In this document: positions 53,760-63,530 of the stretch, in pieces | Layout: the number at the start of each line of letters is the position of its first letter | Numbering within the stretch: the first letter of the stretch is position 1 | DNA from: Marinagarivorans cellulosilyticus | Lineage (GTDB): Bacteria; Pseudomonadota; Gammaproteobacteria; Pseudomonadales; Cellvibrionaceae | Assembly (NCBI RefSeq): GCF_021655555.1 | Contig: NZ_AP023086.1 | Span: 3,564,685-3,628,684 of the forward strand | Direction: 5' to 3' | Length of the DNA: 64,000 nt | Translations under genes and position numbers: made by a program | The notes under the pieces: model-generated | The model's database searches: none | Told to the model about the DNA's origin: nothing | Seen by the model: only the letters and a program-made list of their open reading frames with translations

Positions 53760-55013
53760 ATGAATATCTCAGACTATATGGCCTATGTTGGCCGCAATGC
53801 GCGCCAAGCGTCTAGAGCCATCGCTAAGGCGACAACACAAGAAAAGAATGCCGCGCTGCTCTCTATTGCTAAGCAGTTAGATGCATCGCGTGATCAGCTG
53901 TTGCAGCAAAACGCATTAGATATGAGCGCAGGCCGAAGTGCCGGCTTAGACGATGCCTTACTCGACCGCTTAGAGCTTACCGAAGAGCGCATCGATGGGA
54001 TGATTGAAGGCCTCAAACAGGTGGCCGCGTTACCTGACCCTTGTGGTGAAATAACCGATATGAGCTACCGTCCAAGTGGCATACAACTCGGCAAAATGCG
54101 CGTCCCACTTGGGGTTGTCGGCATCATTTATGAGTCTCGCCCAAATGTAACAATAGATGCAGCTAGCTTGTGTTTGAAGTCTGGTAATGCGGCTATTTTA
54201 CGCGGTGGCAGCGAAGCTATTCATTCGAATAAAGCCATTGCAACAGCGGTAAAGGCCGGCTTGATTGAAAGCGGCTTACCCGAAACCTGCGTGCAGGTCA
54301 TTGAAACGACAGATCGCGCAGCAGTGGGAGCGCTAATCACTAGCAGCGAGTATGTTGATGTCATTGTGCCGCGCGGTGGCAAGGGTTTAATCGAGCGTAT
54401 TAGCAACGAGGCTTCCGTGCCTGTGATTAAGCATCTCGATGGCATTTGCCATGTCTACATTGACGACGATGCTGATTTAGATAAGGCGCATCGCGTTGCG
54501 CTAAATTCTAAAACCCACCGCTATGGCGTTTGCAATGCGATGGAAACACTTTTGGTTGCGCAGTCTGTTGCATCGAGCATTCTCCCGCGTTTAGCGGAAG
54601 ACTATATTGCAAAGGGCGTAGAGCTTCGCGGGTGTGCGGCTACCTGTAGCATTATTAGTGCGTGCAGTGCTGCCTCTGAAGAAGACTGGAGTACAGAGTA
54701 CTTGGCGCCAATTTTATCCATTAAAGTGGTTGCCGGTATTGATGAGGCCATAGCACATATTAACCAGTATAGTTCGCAACACACCGAGTCGATTATCACT
54801 GAAAATTACACCACGGCAAGGCGCTTCTTGCGTGAGGTCGATTCCAGCTCTGTCATGGTCAATGCATCAACCCGTTTTGCCGATGGTTTTGAGTACGGCC
54901 TAGGTGCAGAGATTGGCATTTCTACCGATAAAATACACGCACGCGGCCCTGTTGGCTTGGAAGGTTTAACATCGCAAAAATGGATTGTTTTTGGTGATGG
55001 CCATATTCGATAG
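53760..55013 (+). CDS. proA: Gamma-glutamyl phosphate reductase
   Basis: 417 residues, same length as E. coli ProA. Catalytic cysteine in HLDGICHVY, the NADPH loop LKSGNAAILRGGSEA, and the C-terminal FGLGAEIGISTDKIHARGPVGLEGLT-type sequence. Second step of proline synthesis. Stands directly before nadD, an order shared with Pseudomonas. The proB gene is not here. Confidence 0.97.
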   Translation: MNISDYMAYVGRNARQASRAIAKATTQEKNAALLSIAKQLDASRDQLLQQNALDMSAGRSAGLDDALLDRLELTEERIDGMIEGLKQVAALPDPCGEITDMSYRPSGIQLGKMRVPLGVVGIIYESRPNVTIDAASLCLKSGNAAILRGGSEAIHSNKAIATAVKAGLIESGLPETCVQVIETTDRAAVGALITSSEYVDVIVPRGGKGLIERISNEASVPVIKHLDGICHVYIDDDADLDKAHRVALNSKTHRYGVCNAMETLLVAQSVASSILPRLAEDYIAKGVELRGCAATCSIISACSAASEEDWSTEYLAPILSIKVVAGIDEAIAHINQYSSQHTESIITENYTTARRFLREVDSSSVMVNASTRFADGFEYGLGAEIGISTDKIHARGPVGLEGLTSQKWIVFGDGHIR

Positions 55014-55074
55014 GTTGTCGGTTTTGTCTTAAAGGACTGCTGTTATCGCTAGTCAAACGCCGTGCGCGTCCTGG

Positions 55075-55755
55075 TTGTATTTTGGCGGCACTTTTGATCC
55101 TATTCATAACGGTCATTTGCAATCGGCGTTATGCGCTGGGCAACTTTTAAATGTCGCTAACGTCGGTTTTGTGCCTTGCCATATTACACCGCATAAAGAT
55201 CAGCCGCGTACCAGTAGCCAGCACCGTTTGGCAATGCTTGAATGCGCATTAAAAACCATCGCGTCGAATCCTACAGGGATGAATGTGCACGTTGAAGATT
55301 ATGAACTCAAGCATGATCGTTCTTCATACACGTTACATACGCTGCAGTACTTACGGCAATTGCATGGCGCCAATACGCCGCTTTTTTGGTTGATTGGCAT
55401 GGATAGCTTAATAACACTTGACCGCTGGTATGGCTGGCAGCAACTTTTGCAGTATGCGCACATTGCTGTGGTAAATCGGCCCGGCTATTTGGCACCTAGT
55501 GACGGCGTATTGGGGCATTGGTGGGCTCAGCATCGCGCATCGCTGCGGGATATTGCCGGTAGTGCTTGCGGTAAATGCATACTGCTAAATACAGAAGAAA
55601 TGGATTTATCTTCAACAACTATTCGCCGGCTTATAGAGCAACAAAGGCGGTGCAAAGAAACATCATTACAGATTACTCAGCTCGTGCCGCAAGCCGTGGC
55701 TGAATATATTAATCAACATAAACTTTATTTAACGAGCGATACCGAAAAATCATGA
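55075..55755 (+). CDS. nadD: Nicotinate-mononucleotide adenylyltransferase
   Basis: 226 residues if it begins at the TTG at 55075. FGGTFDPIHNGHL (nucleotide-binding T/HxGH loop) and the C-terminal STTIRRLI are clear. It makes deamido-NAD. The TTG would give a chain starting directly at MYFGG, leaving almost no first beta strand, and has no ribosome binding site. The frame is open upstream to 55033, where AAAGGA stands 8 bases before an ATC codon at 55045. An ATC start would add ten residues. The protein is certain, its start is not. Confidence 0.93.
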   Translation: MYFGGTFDPIHNGHLQSALCAGQLLNVANVGFVPCHITPHKDQPRTSSQHRLAMLECALKTIASNPTGMNVHVEDYELKHDRSSYTLHTLQYLRQLHGANTPLFWLIGMDSLITLDRWYGWQQLLQYAHIAVVNRPGYLAPSDGVLGHWWAQHRASLRDIAGSACGKCILLNTEEMDLSSTTIRRLIEQQRRCKETSLQITQLVPQAVAEYINQHKLYLTSDTEKS

Positions 55756-56099
55756 CCAAACCATTAAAAGATATTGTTAAAAGCGCCCTTGAAGATATCA
55801 AAGGCGAAAGAATTGTCGAAATAGATGTTATCGGGGTCTCCGATGTAGCAGACACCTTGGTTATTTGCTCTGGCGCGTCGAATCGCCAAGTTAAGTCATT
55901 GGCAAATAACGTATTGGATGATGCTAAAAAAGCAGGGTTCCGTCCAATTGGTGTGGAAGGTATGGATGTTGGCGAATGGGTGCTTGTTGATTTTGGCTCT
56001 GTCGTTGTTCATGTGATGTTGCCAAATGCGCGCGATTTTTATGAGCTTGAAAAGTTGTGGTCTAAAGTGCCTGCAAACCAAATTCCCGAGCGTGATTAG
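55752..56099 (+). CDS. rsfS: Ribosomal silencing factor RsfS
   Basis: 115 residues. Matches the RsfS/YbeB family: DIKGERIVEIDVIGVSDVADTLVICSGASNRQVKSLA and MDVGEWVLVDFGSVVVHVMLPNARDFYELEKLW. Binds L14 and prevents joining of ribosomal subunits in starvation. Overlaps nadD by four bases, as is common in this operon. Confidence 0.96.
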   Translation: MTKPLKDIVKSALEDIKGERIVEIDVIGVSDVADTLVICSGASNRQVKSLANNVLDDAKKAGFRPIGVEGMDVGEWVLVDFGSVVVHVMLPNARDFYELEKLWSKVPANQIPERD

Positions 56100-56129
56100 T
56101 ACGCGATCAACGGTTGGTAAAAAGCCACA

Positions 56130-56597
56130 ATGAAAGTACAGTTAATTGCCGTAGGCACCAAAATGCCTGATTGGGTTCAAAAGGGGTATTCGGAATACGG
56201 TAAGCGCCTGCCTAAGGAATTATCGCCAACCTTAATTGAATTAAACCCTGGACATAGAGCTAAAAACGCCTCTATACAGGCAGCGATTGCGAGTGAGGGG
56301 CAAGCCATACTGCAAGCAATTCCTGCTACCGATTGGGTTGTTGCTTTGGATGTGCAAGGCAAGCCGTGGAGTACCGAAGCGCTAGCAGGTCATTTAGAAA
56401 ATTGGCGAATGGACGGGCGGAATATTAGTTTTGTGATTGGCGGCCCCGATGGTTTAGCTGATGACATTCTTGAGCGTGCAAATGCTAAGTGGTCGCTGTC
56501 TAATTTAACACTGCCGCACCCGTTGGTTCGGGTGGTTTTTATTGAGCAATTATATCGGGCTTGGACGGTATTGAATGGACACCCTTACCATAAATAA
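56130..56597 (+). CDS. rlmH: 23S rRNA pseudouridine-1915 N3-methyltransferase RlmH
   Basis: 155 residues, the E. coli length. SPOUT fold with the knot sequence FVIGGPDGLADDILERA and the C-terminal LTLPHPLVRVVFIEQLYRAWTVLNGHPYHK-type end. Methylates pseudouridine 1915 in helix 69 of 23S rRNA. Follows rsfS after 30 bases. Confidence 0.97.
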   Translation: MKVQLIAVGTKMPDWVQKGYSEYGKRLPKELSPTLIELNPGHRAKNASIQAAIASEGQAILQAIPATDWVVALDVQGKPWSTEALAGHLENWRMDGRNISFVIGGPDGLADDILERANAKWSLSNLTLPHPLVRVVFIEQLYRAWTVLNGHPYHK

Positions 56598-56647
56598 ATG
56601 AGCGTTCTATTGTTTATCGAGCAAAAACTTAGCGCAGGATGGGCCGC

Positions 56648-58555
56648 ATGCCAACACTAGGCAGTGATAACGATTTGCGCATGGCCAACCAAGGCCATGA
56701 GCGACGCGTAATTCAGCGCCGCATAGGTGTGGCGCTATTGGGTATGTTGGTCATGCTGGGCATTCTGTTGTTCCGCTTTTACAGTTTGCAAGTGACCCAG
56801 CACGAGGATTTTGTCACCCGCTCAGATCGTAATCGCATACAGGTTCAGCCGGTAGCGCCCACACGCGGGCTTATTTATGACAGAAATGGCATCTTGCTGG
56901 CCGACAACCGCCCGAGTTACCGTTTAAGCGTTATTGTTGAACGCGTTGATAATTTAGATGCGCTTTTTTCTACCTTGGGTGATTTGGTTGAACTAAGCCA
57001 GTCAGATATCGACCGCTTTAAAAAAACTAAACGCCGTGCCCGCTCTCCGTATCAACCAATTCCTTTAAAACTTGATTTAAGCGAAGACGAAATTGCCAAA
57101 ATCAGTGTTAATGAATATCGCTTAGAGGGTGTAGAGGTAGAGGCTGAGCTTGTTCGTTATTACCCTCACGGTGAATTGTTAGCGCATACGATTGGCTATG
57201 TTGGACGTATTAATGAGCGCGAATTAGGCTCGTTTGATGAGGAAGCCCGCAAAGACTACAGCGCGACTTATAGCATTGGAAAAATCGGTATCGAGAAAAA
57301 ATATGAGCGCGAGCTGCTCGGCAAGGTTGGTAGCCAATTTATGGAAACCAATGCCCATGGCCGATCGCTGCGTGTACTGCAGCGGCAGGATCCTACGCCG
57401 GGCAAAGATATTCATCTGTACTTAGACTTACATCTGCAAAAAGCCGCTTTTGACGCCCTTGAGGGATGGCGTGGCGCTGTTGTGGCTATCGATGTCAGAA
57501 CTGGCGGCGTTGTTGCGATGGTCAGTACGCCGAGCTTTAACCCGAATCTTTTTGTTACCGGTATTGGCTATCAAGATTACAACGCATTAAATCGCTCGAA
57601 AGACCTGCCACTTTATAATCGCACGATTCAGGCGCAGTACCCTCCGGGTTCCACGTTAAAACCCATATTGGGCTTGGGTGGGCTTGAAAGTGGTTTAATT
57701 AGTCCGCAAACCCGTATTCACGACCCAGGTTTTTACCAGCTATCAGAAGGTGAGCGTTTGTATCGCGATTGGAAAAAATGGGGCCACGGAAACAATGTCG
57801 ATTTAAACAAAGCGATTACAGAATCGTGCGATACGTTTTTTTACGAGCTGGCTGTGCGCTTAGGGATTGATCGCATGCACCCGATTGGCGCTCATTTTGG
57901 ATTAGGCGCTAAAACGGGCATTGATATTCCTAATGAGCGCAGCGGTTTATGGCCTTCACGCGAATGGAAAAAACGCTATCGGCGACTGCCGTGGTATCCA
58001 GGGGACAGCCTAAATGTCAGTATTGGTCAAGGCGATGTGTTAGCGACACCACTTCAGCTGGCGGTAATGACCGCTACTTTTGCCAATCAGGGGATACGCT
58101 ATGAGCCGCACCTAGTGAGCAAACTTGGCGAACAATTAATTAAAGTGACTCCCGCTGATGCGGTACAAGCCAAAGCAGAAAACTGGGATTATGTGAACAG
58201 CGCAATGGAGTCGGTTGTGCACGGTCATCGTGGTACAGCCAAAGGGATTAGTAAAGGCTTGGAGTACCGGATTGCGGGTAAAACAGGCACAGCGCAGGTG
58301 ATTGGTATTGCCCAAGATGAAGAATATGACCGCGATAAAATCGATAAGCGCAATTGGGACCATGCTTTATTTGTGTCTTTTGCTCCAGCACATGCTCCTG
58401 AAATTGCACTAGCAGTTGTGATTGAAAATGGCGAGCACGGCTCTAGTGCGGCGGCGCCGATTGCACGTAAAGTATTTGATAACTGGTTCAAAATAGAAAC
58501 GGCCCGCAAAGCTCAGCAAATGAATAATATTATCGCTACGGAAGTGACACCATGA
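56648..58555 (+). CDS. mrdA: Penicillin-binding protein 2 (elongasome transpeptidase)
   Basis: 635 residues from the ATG at 56648, which has AGGA about 9 bases upstream; an ATG at 56639 overlaps that site. One N-terminal membrane helix (about 25-47), a pedestal domain, then the transpeptidase domain with the SxxK box PGSTLK, the SxD box ESCDTFF and KTGTAQ. Cross-links lateral-wall peptidoglycan with RodA. Gene order mrdA-rodA-mltB-rlpA is the standard one. Confidence 0.97.
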   Translation: MPTLGSDNDLRMANQGHERRVIQRRIGVALLGMLVMLGILLFRFYSLQVTQHEDFVTRSDRNRIQVQPVAPTRGLIYDRNGILLADNRPSYRLSVIVERVDNLDALFSTLGDLVELSQSDIDRFKKTKRRARSPYQPIPLKLDLSEDEIAKISVNEYRLEGVEVEAELVRYYPHGELLAHTIGYVGRINERELGSFDEEARKDYSATYSIGKIGIEKKYERELLGKVGSQFMETNAHGRSLRVLQRQDPTPGKDIHLYLDLHLQKAAFDALEGWRGAVVAIDVRTGGVVAMVSTPSFNPNLFVTGIGYQDYNALNRSKDLPLYNRTIQAQYPPGSTLKPILGLGGLESGLISPQTRIHDPGFYQLSEGERLYRDWKKWGHGNNVDLNKAITESCDTFFYELAVRLGIDRMHPIGAHFGLGAKTGIDIPNERSGLWPSREWKKRYRRLPWYPGDSLNVSIGQGDVLATPLQLAVMTATFANQGIRYEPHLVSKLGEQLIKVTPADAVQAKAENWDYVNSAMESVVHGHRGTAKGISKGLEYRIAGKTGTAQVIGIAQDEEYDRDKIDKRNWDHALFVSFAPAHAPEIALAVVIENGEHGSSAAAPIARKVFDNWFKIETARKAQQMNNIIATEVTP

Positions 58556-59706
58556 AAATGCACGGCGGTAGGGACTTTGTTCGGCATATGCCTGGCTCTA
58601 CGGCGGCCTTTAAAAAAGGTGAAGCATTATGGCGAATAATTCATATTGATCCATGGCTATTGCTATTGCTCATGATATTAACGGGTGCTGGGCTGACAAT
58701 TTTATACAGTGCAAGCGGCACTAGCGATTTTATGATTCGCCGGCAAGTTATTTTTTTCTCTATAGCGTATATCGGGATGATAGGCGTGGCCCAAATCCCG
58801 GTCGGTTTTTTAGAGCGAGGGGGCAAATGGTTGTATTTAGTAGGCATTGTCTTGCTGGTATTGGTGTTGTTGATGGGCGTCGGGGCGAAAGGTGCGCAGC
58901 GTTGGCTAAGTTTAGGCTTTATTCGATTTCAGCCTTCCGAAATTCTTAAATTGGCAATGCCTCTATGCATTGCAGCTTACTTGGGCCGGCGCGCGATGCC
59001 TCCGAAGTTTAAGCATATTATTGGTTGCTTGCTGCTTGTGTTATTACCAGCACTACTAATTATCAAGCAGCCAGACTTAGGGACTTCGATATTAGTTGTA
59101 GCCTCTGGCTTACTGGCTTTATTTTTAGCCGGTTTACAATGGCGCTATATATTAGGCAGTATCTTGTTGGTTGGCGCGGCAAGCTTGCCGATGTGGCACT
59201 TTGTGATGCACGATTACCAAAAGCAGCGGGTGCTGACTTTACTAGACCCAGAGGCCGATCGGTTAGGGTCTGGTTGGAATATTATCCAATCGAAAACTGC
59301 AATTGGCTCTGGTGGCGTAACCGGTAAGGGTTGGATGAAAGGTACCCAGTCTCAGCTCGATTTTTTGCCAGAAAGCCATACCGATTTCATTATTGCCGTA
59401 TTAGCCGAAGAGTTTGGGCTTAAAGGCGTTCTGCTCTTGTTAACCTTATATGGAGCAATAGTTATAAGAGGGTTGGTAATCGCCTTGAAGGCGCAAACCC
59501 ACTTTGGGCGCTTGCTAGCCGGGAGTATCACATTAACCTTTTTTGTTTATGTGTTTGTGAATGTTGGCATGGTGTCAGGTATTTTGCCCGTGGTCGGAGT
59601 GCCACTTCCGCTGGTGAGCCTAGGGGGAACGTCGTTAGTCACACTAATGGCTGGGTTTGGCTTGTTGATGGCAATATCAACAGAGCCGAAAAAAACACAA
59701 AGTTAA
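58552..59706 (+). CDS. rodA: Rod-shape-determining glycosyltransferase RodA
   Basis: 384 residues, about ten membrane helices. SEDS-family signatures: GAKGAQRWLSLGFIRFQPSEILKLAMP, then IQSKTAIGSGG and FLPESHTDFIIAVLAEEFGLKG. Polymerises glycan strands in the elongasome with PBP2. Overlaps mrdA by four bases (ATGA). Confidence 0.97.
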   Translation: MKMHGGRDFVRHMPGSTAAFKKGEALWRIIHIDPWLLLLLMILTGAGLTILYSASGTSDFMIRRQVIFFSIAYIGMIGVAQIPVGFLERGGKWLYLVGIVLLVLVLLMGVGAKGAQRWLSLGFIRFQPSEILKLAMPLCIAAYLGRRAMPPKFKHIIGCLLLVLLPALLIIKQPDLGTSILVVASGLLALFLAGLQWRYILGSILLVGAASLPMWHFVMHDYQKQRVLTLLDPEADRLGSGWNIIQSKTAIGSGGVTGKGWMKGTQSQLDFLPESHTDFIIAVLAEEFGLKGVLLLLTLYGAIVIRGLVIALKAQTHFGRLLAGSITLTFFVYVFVNVGMVSGILPVVGVPLPLVSLGGTSLVTLMAGFGLLMAISTEPKKTQS

Positions 59707-59765
59707 TTTGCCGCGGATCACTATGCGGTTAGAAAGATGGGTACTGCACACGCTGAGGAGTGCAA

Positions 59766-60773
59766 ATGAGATACGTTATTTTAAGCTGGGCATTCCTAAT
59801 AAGCTCGGTGACAACGGTGATGGCTGGCGACTTTAGCGAGCACCCAGAAGCGAAAGCGTTTGTAGAGCGCATGGTAAAAGAGCACAAGTTTGAAAAAGGT
59901 TATGTAGAGGGTATTTTGGCGCAAGCCGAAAAGAAACAAGCAATATTAGATGCTATTGCGCGCCCTGCAGAAAAAACAAAACCTTGGTATGAATATCGAG
60001 AGATTTTTTTAAAGCCTGCACGTGTTGAGGGCGGCGTTAAATTTTGGCAGCAGCATGCCAACATATTATCGCGTGTTGAAAAAGAATTTGGTGTACCCGC
60101 TGAAATCATTGTGGCGATTATTGGCGTAGAAACGCGTTATGGTAACTACATGGGAAGTTATCGGGTGGTAGATGCTTTAACCACTTTGGGCTTTGATTAC
60201 CCTAAACGAGGTAAGTTTTTTAGTAAGCAGCTAGAAGAATTTTTTCTTCTTACCCGAGAGCAGCAGCAAGACCCGTTAGCCTTCAAGGGTTCATACGCTG
60301 GCGCTATGGGTTATGGCCAGTTTATTCCGAGCAGTTACCGCAGCTTTGCTATTGATTATGATGAGGATGGTTTTGCTGATATATGGACTAATATAAGCGA
60401 TGCCATTGCCAGCGTAGCAAATTACTTTAAAGCGCATGGCTGGCAAACAGGGGAGCCAGTAGCACAAAAAGCGACTCGAAAAGCACAGTTTCCAGAACGC
60501 ATGTTCAACGATAAAAGTCGACCCAAAACATCAGCTGTGGAACTCGGCAAACTTGGCTTTACGCCAATTTCGCGCAAAGCTATTGCAGATAAACCGGCTG
60601 TTGCTTTGAAATATAAGGGTCTTGATAGCGACGAATATTGGTTGGGTTATAACAATTTTTATGTCATAACCCGATATAACCGTAGCCGTTTGTATGCTTT
60701 GGCCGTGTACCAGCTAAGCGAAGAAATTGCTACTAGCTATAAAAAAGCGAGCGCAGCTCCTGCGCCTCTTTAA
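59766..60773 (+). CDS. mltB: Lytic murein transglycosylase B
   Basis: 335 residues from the ATG at 59766; GAGGAG lies 5 bases upstream, and the GTG at 59760 overlaps it. Signal peptide ends TVMAG. Catalytic glutamate is in IIGVETRYGNYMG; GAMGYGQFIPSSYR and DIWTNISDAIASVANYF complete the MltB fold. Cleaves glycan strands in the periplasm. There is no lipobox, so it is soluble, unlike E. coli MltB. Confidence 0.94.
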   Translation: MRYVILSWAFLISSVTTVMAGDFSEHPEAKAFVERMVKEHKFEKGYVEGILAQAEKKQAILDAIARPAEKTKPWYEYREIFLKPARVEGGVKFWQQHANILSRVEKEFGVPAEIIVAIIGVETRYGNYMGSYRVVDALTTLGFDYPKRGKFFSKQLEEFFLLTREQQQDPLAFKGSYAGAMGYGQFIPSSYRSFAIDYDEDGFADIWTNISDAIASVANYFKAHGWQTGEPVAQKATRKAQFPERMFNDKSRPKTSAVELGKLGFTPISRKAIADKPAVALKYKGLDSDEYWLGYNNFYVITRYNRSRLYALAVYQLSEEIATSYKKASAAPAPL

Positions 60774-60778
60774 GGTGA

Positions 60779-61660
60779 GTGACATTGTTATTTAAGTTGT
60801 ATCAGTATTTAGCCACCTTGTTGGCGGTTCTATTTTTGTCTGCTTGTCAAACCTATAGCGTGACTTATGAGGCACCCGTCGAAATCGGTATTAAAGACAG
60901 TGGTCCTGCGACAACGCTCGCGGTGGATCACATTCCTGACGCTGTGCCGGTAAAAGAACCGCGAACAAAAGCTGGCAATAAATCACCTTACACCGTCCGT
61001 GGAAAAACCTACCGTGTTGTTCAGTCGACTGTAGGGTTTGAGCAAGAGGGGTATGCTTCTTGGTATGGTAAAAAATTTCACGGTAAGAAAACATCCAATG
61101 GTGAAATTTATGATATGTATGGCATGACTGCCGCACATAAGACTTTGCCGATCCCTACCTTTGTCGAATTAACAAATGTCGAGAATGGTAAAAAAGCTAT
61201 CGTGCGAATCAACGATCGTGGTCCTTTTCACGGTGATCGTATTATTGATCTGACTTACACCGCCGCTAGAAAGTTAGGTTTTGCGAATAATGGCACAGGT
61301 CGGGTAAAGCTTCGTGTTATTGAACCTGACGGTAGTCGTTATTATGAAGGTCTATCGGATAGCTCGCCTACACCTGCAGTATCGCCTGGCGTCGCACCAA
61401 AGCCTCGAAATTCTGGTGGCTACGAAATACCCGAAGGTACGTTTTTGCAGTTGGGTGCTTTTGGCGACTTTGAAAGAGCGCAGAAGTTTCGGCAGTCAGC
61501 GGCGGCCTTGACGACATACCCCATTAATTTTGAGCCGGTACCCGAGCGTGGTATTTACCGAATATTATTGGGGCCACTGAAAGATAACTGGGATTTGGTT
61601 CACCTTCAGCGCCATTTTGTGGAAAAAGGGTTTCACGAACCCAAAGTAGTTTACCGCTAG
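60779..61660 (+). CDS. rlpA: Septal ring lytic transglycosylase RlpA
   Basis: 293 residues from a GTG. Lipobox LSAC (Cys23), then a double-psi beta-barrel (GYASWYGKKFHGKKTSNGE, INDRGPFHGDRIIDL), and a C-terminal SPOR domain (about 220-292; YEIPEGTFLQLGAFGDFERA) that binds denuded peptidoglycan at the septum. Last gene of the cell-wall run; dacA, which usually follows, is not here. Confidence 0.95.
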   Translation: MTLLFKLYQYLATLLAVLFLSACQTYSVTYEAPVEIGIKDSGPATTLAVDHIPDAVPVKEPRTKAGNKSPYTVRGKTYRVVQSTVGFEQEGYASWYGKKFHGKKTSNGEIYDMYGMTAAHKTLPIPTFVELTNVENGKKAIVRINDRGPFHGDRIIDLTYTAARKLGFANNGTGRVKLRVIEPDGSRYYEGLSDSSPTPAVSPGVAPKPRNSGGYEIPEGTFLQLGAFGDFERAQKFRQSAAALTTYPINFEPVPERGIYRILLGPLKDNWDLVHLQRHFVEKGFHEPKVVYR

Positions 61661-61701
61661 CGCCAACACTATAAGAAAAGCCGTAATCATAAAACGGGAG
61701 A

Positions 61702-63093
61702 ATGACATTGCAGTCTAAAAGCTTACACGGTATGTGGTCTAACCGTTGGACCTTTATCCTTGCAGCCACAGGGTCTGCTGTGGGTCTTGGAAATATTTGG
61801 AAGTTTCCTTATATCGCGGGTGAAAATGGCGGTGGAGCATTTGTTCTTATTTATTTAATGTGCATCGCGCTTATTGGCATCCCAATAATGATTGCTGAAG
61901 TACTATTGGGTAAAAGAGGCCGCCAAAATCCAGTTAATGCCGTAAAAAGCATTGCATTAGAAAATAGTGCGCGAACAGGCTGGATGCATATTGGTAGCAT
62001 GGGGATTGTAGCCGGTGTCCTTATTATGTCTTTTTATAGTGTGGTCGCTGGATGGGCATTGCACTATTTTGTAACAACCGCCTCTGGTGATTACGCGGGT
62101 ATTAATGGCGAGCAAGCCGGTGAGGTATTTGGTGGTTTACTCGCAAGCCCCAAAATATTATTTACTTGGCACAGCATTTTTAGTTTTATGACCTTTGCTG
62201 TTGTGGCTGGCGGCGTTAGCAAGGGGCTGGGCTCTGTTGCTCGTATAATGATGCCTTTTTTGTTGGCGAGCCTAGTGGTGTTATTGGGCTACGGCGTATT
62301 TGCTGGCGAGTTTATGGCCAGTGTCCGCTTTTTGTTTGGTTTTGATTTTTCCGCATTATCTGTTGATGCCGTTTTAATTGCACTAGGGCATGCCTTTTTT
62401 ACCCTCAGCTTAGGCATGGGGGCAATTATGGCTTATGGTGCCTATATGCCAGCTAAAGCTTGTTTGGGGCGCACGGTGATCACTGTGGGGCTGCTCGATA
62501 CAGTTATTGCTTTAATGGCCGGCTTAGCCATATTCCCGATTGTATTTGCTAGCCCTGGAATAGAGCCGAGTTCAGGCCCGGGCTTACTCTTTGTAAGCTT
62601 ACCGGTTGCATTTGGTAACATGGCTTTAGGCGGGCTCTTTGGTACTTTATTTTTTGCTTTAGTATCGGTTGCAGCTTGGAGTTCATCCGTGTCACTTATA
62701 GAGCCCGGCGTAGCTTGGCTGATCGAAAATAAAAAATGGCGTCGTGTAACGGCTAGTGCCTGTGTGACATTTGTGGCCTGGGCAATTGGTATATTGTCGG
62801 TATTGTCTTTTAACGTTTTAGCTGATTTTAAACCGGTTTGGCTTTTGAGCTTTACACCGTTTGACTTCTTTGCTTTTTTAACGGCGCAAGTCTTATTGCC
62901 CTTGGGTGGCGTGCTTATCGCTATTTTTGTTGCTTGGGTTTTGCCGAGGAAAGTATTCGATGAGGAGTTAAGTAGCTTGTCAGAAGGCTTCCGAACTTGG
63001 CTGTTTTTTATCTTGCGTTACATTTCCCCATTACTGGTTGTGATGGTGATGACATTAAAACTTTATGAAACCTTTTTTAGTGCTGGAGTATAG
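61702..63093 (+). CDS. Sodium-dependent transporter of the NSS/SNF family
   Basis: 463 residues with about eleven to twelve membrane helices. The NSS N-terminal signature is present: AATGSAVGLGNIWKFPYIAGENGGGAFVLIY, which makes the sodium and substrate sites of LeuT-like proteins. Probably takes up an amino acid with sodium; substrate unknown. A GGGAG site is only 2 bases before the ATG at 61702 and 8 before a TTG at 61708, so the true start may be that TTG. It lies between rlpA and ratA. Confidence 0.93.
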   Translation: MTLQSKSLHGMWSNRWTFILAATGSAVGLGNIWKFPYIAGENGGGAFVLIYLMCIALIGIPIMIAEVLLGKRGRQNPVNAVKSIALENSARTGWMHIGSMGIVAGVLIMSFYSVVAGWALHYFVTTASGDYAGINGEQAGEVFGGLLASPKILFTWHSIFSFMTFAVVAGGVSKGLGSVARIMMPFLLASLVVLLGYGVFAGEFMASVRFLFGFDFSALSVDAVLIALGHAFFTLSLGMGAIMAYGAYMPAKACLGRTVITVGLLDTVIALMAGLAIFPIVFASPGIEPSSGPGLLFVSLPVAFGNMALGGLFGTLFFALVSVAAWSSSVSLIEPGVAWLIENKKWRRVTASACVTFVAWAIGILSVLSFNVLADFKPVWLLSFTPFDFFAFLTAQVLLPLGGVLIAIFVAWVLPRKVFDEELSSLSEGFRTWLFFILRYISPLLVVMVMTLKLYETFFSAGV

Positions 63094-63095
63094 AC

Positions 63096-63530
63096 TTGGC
63101 TCGTAATATTCGTCGTACAGCAATCGTGCCATACACTTGTGAACAAATGTTTGATTTGGTCAATGATATTGCATCGTACCCAGAATTTTTACCGCATTGT
63201 GTTGCTGCAAAAATTCAATCAAAACAAAACAGCGTAGTAGAAGCAGAATTGACATTATCTAAAGGTGGGCTGGAGCATAGCTTTTGCACGCGCAATACCC
63301 TTACGCGGCCTGTTAAAATGGAGCTTAAGTTAGTAACTGGCCCCTTTAAACAATTTGATGGTGTTTGGATCTTTGCGGCTTTAGCTAATGGGGGATGTGA
63401 AGTGAGCTTTGAGCTAACATTTGCTTTTTCGAGTATGTTGCTTAATGTGACAGCGGGTAAGTGGATGGAAGACTTGGCTGGCGAGCAGGTCGATGTTATT
63501 TGTTCTCGCGCAAAAGCAATTTATGGGTAA
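63096..63530 (+). CDS. ratA: RatA-type START/COQ10 domain protein
   Basis: 144 residues from a TTG with GGAG about 8 bases upstream. Residues match the COQ10/RatA START fold: VPYTCEQMFDLVNDIASYPEFLPHCVAA, LTRPVKMELKLVTGPFKQFDGVW. Annotated as ubiquinone-binding or toxin RatA in E. coli; the toxin claim is not general. The next gene, rnfH, is its usual neighbour. smpB, often divergent, is not seen. Confidence 0.92.
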   Translation: MARNIRRTAIVPYTCEQMFDLVNDIASYPEFLPHCVAAKIQSKQNSVVEAELTLSKGGLEHSFCTRNTLTRPVKMELKLVTGPFKQFDGVWIFAALANGGCEVSFELTFAFSSMLLNVTAGKWMEDLAGEQVDVICSRAKAIYG

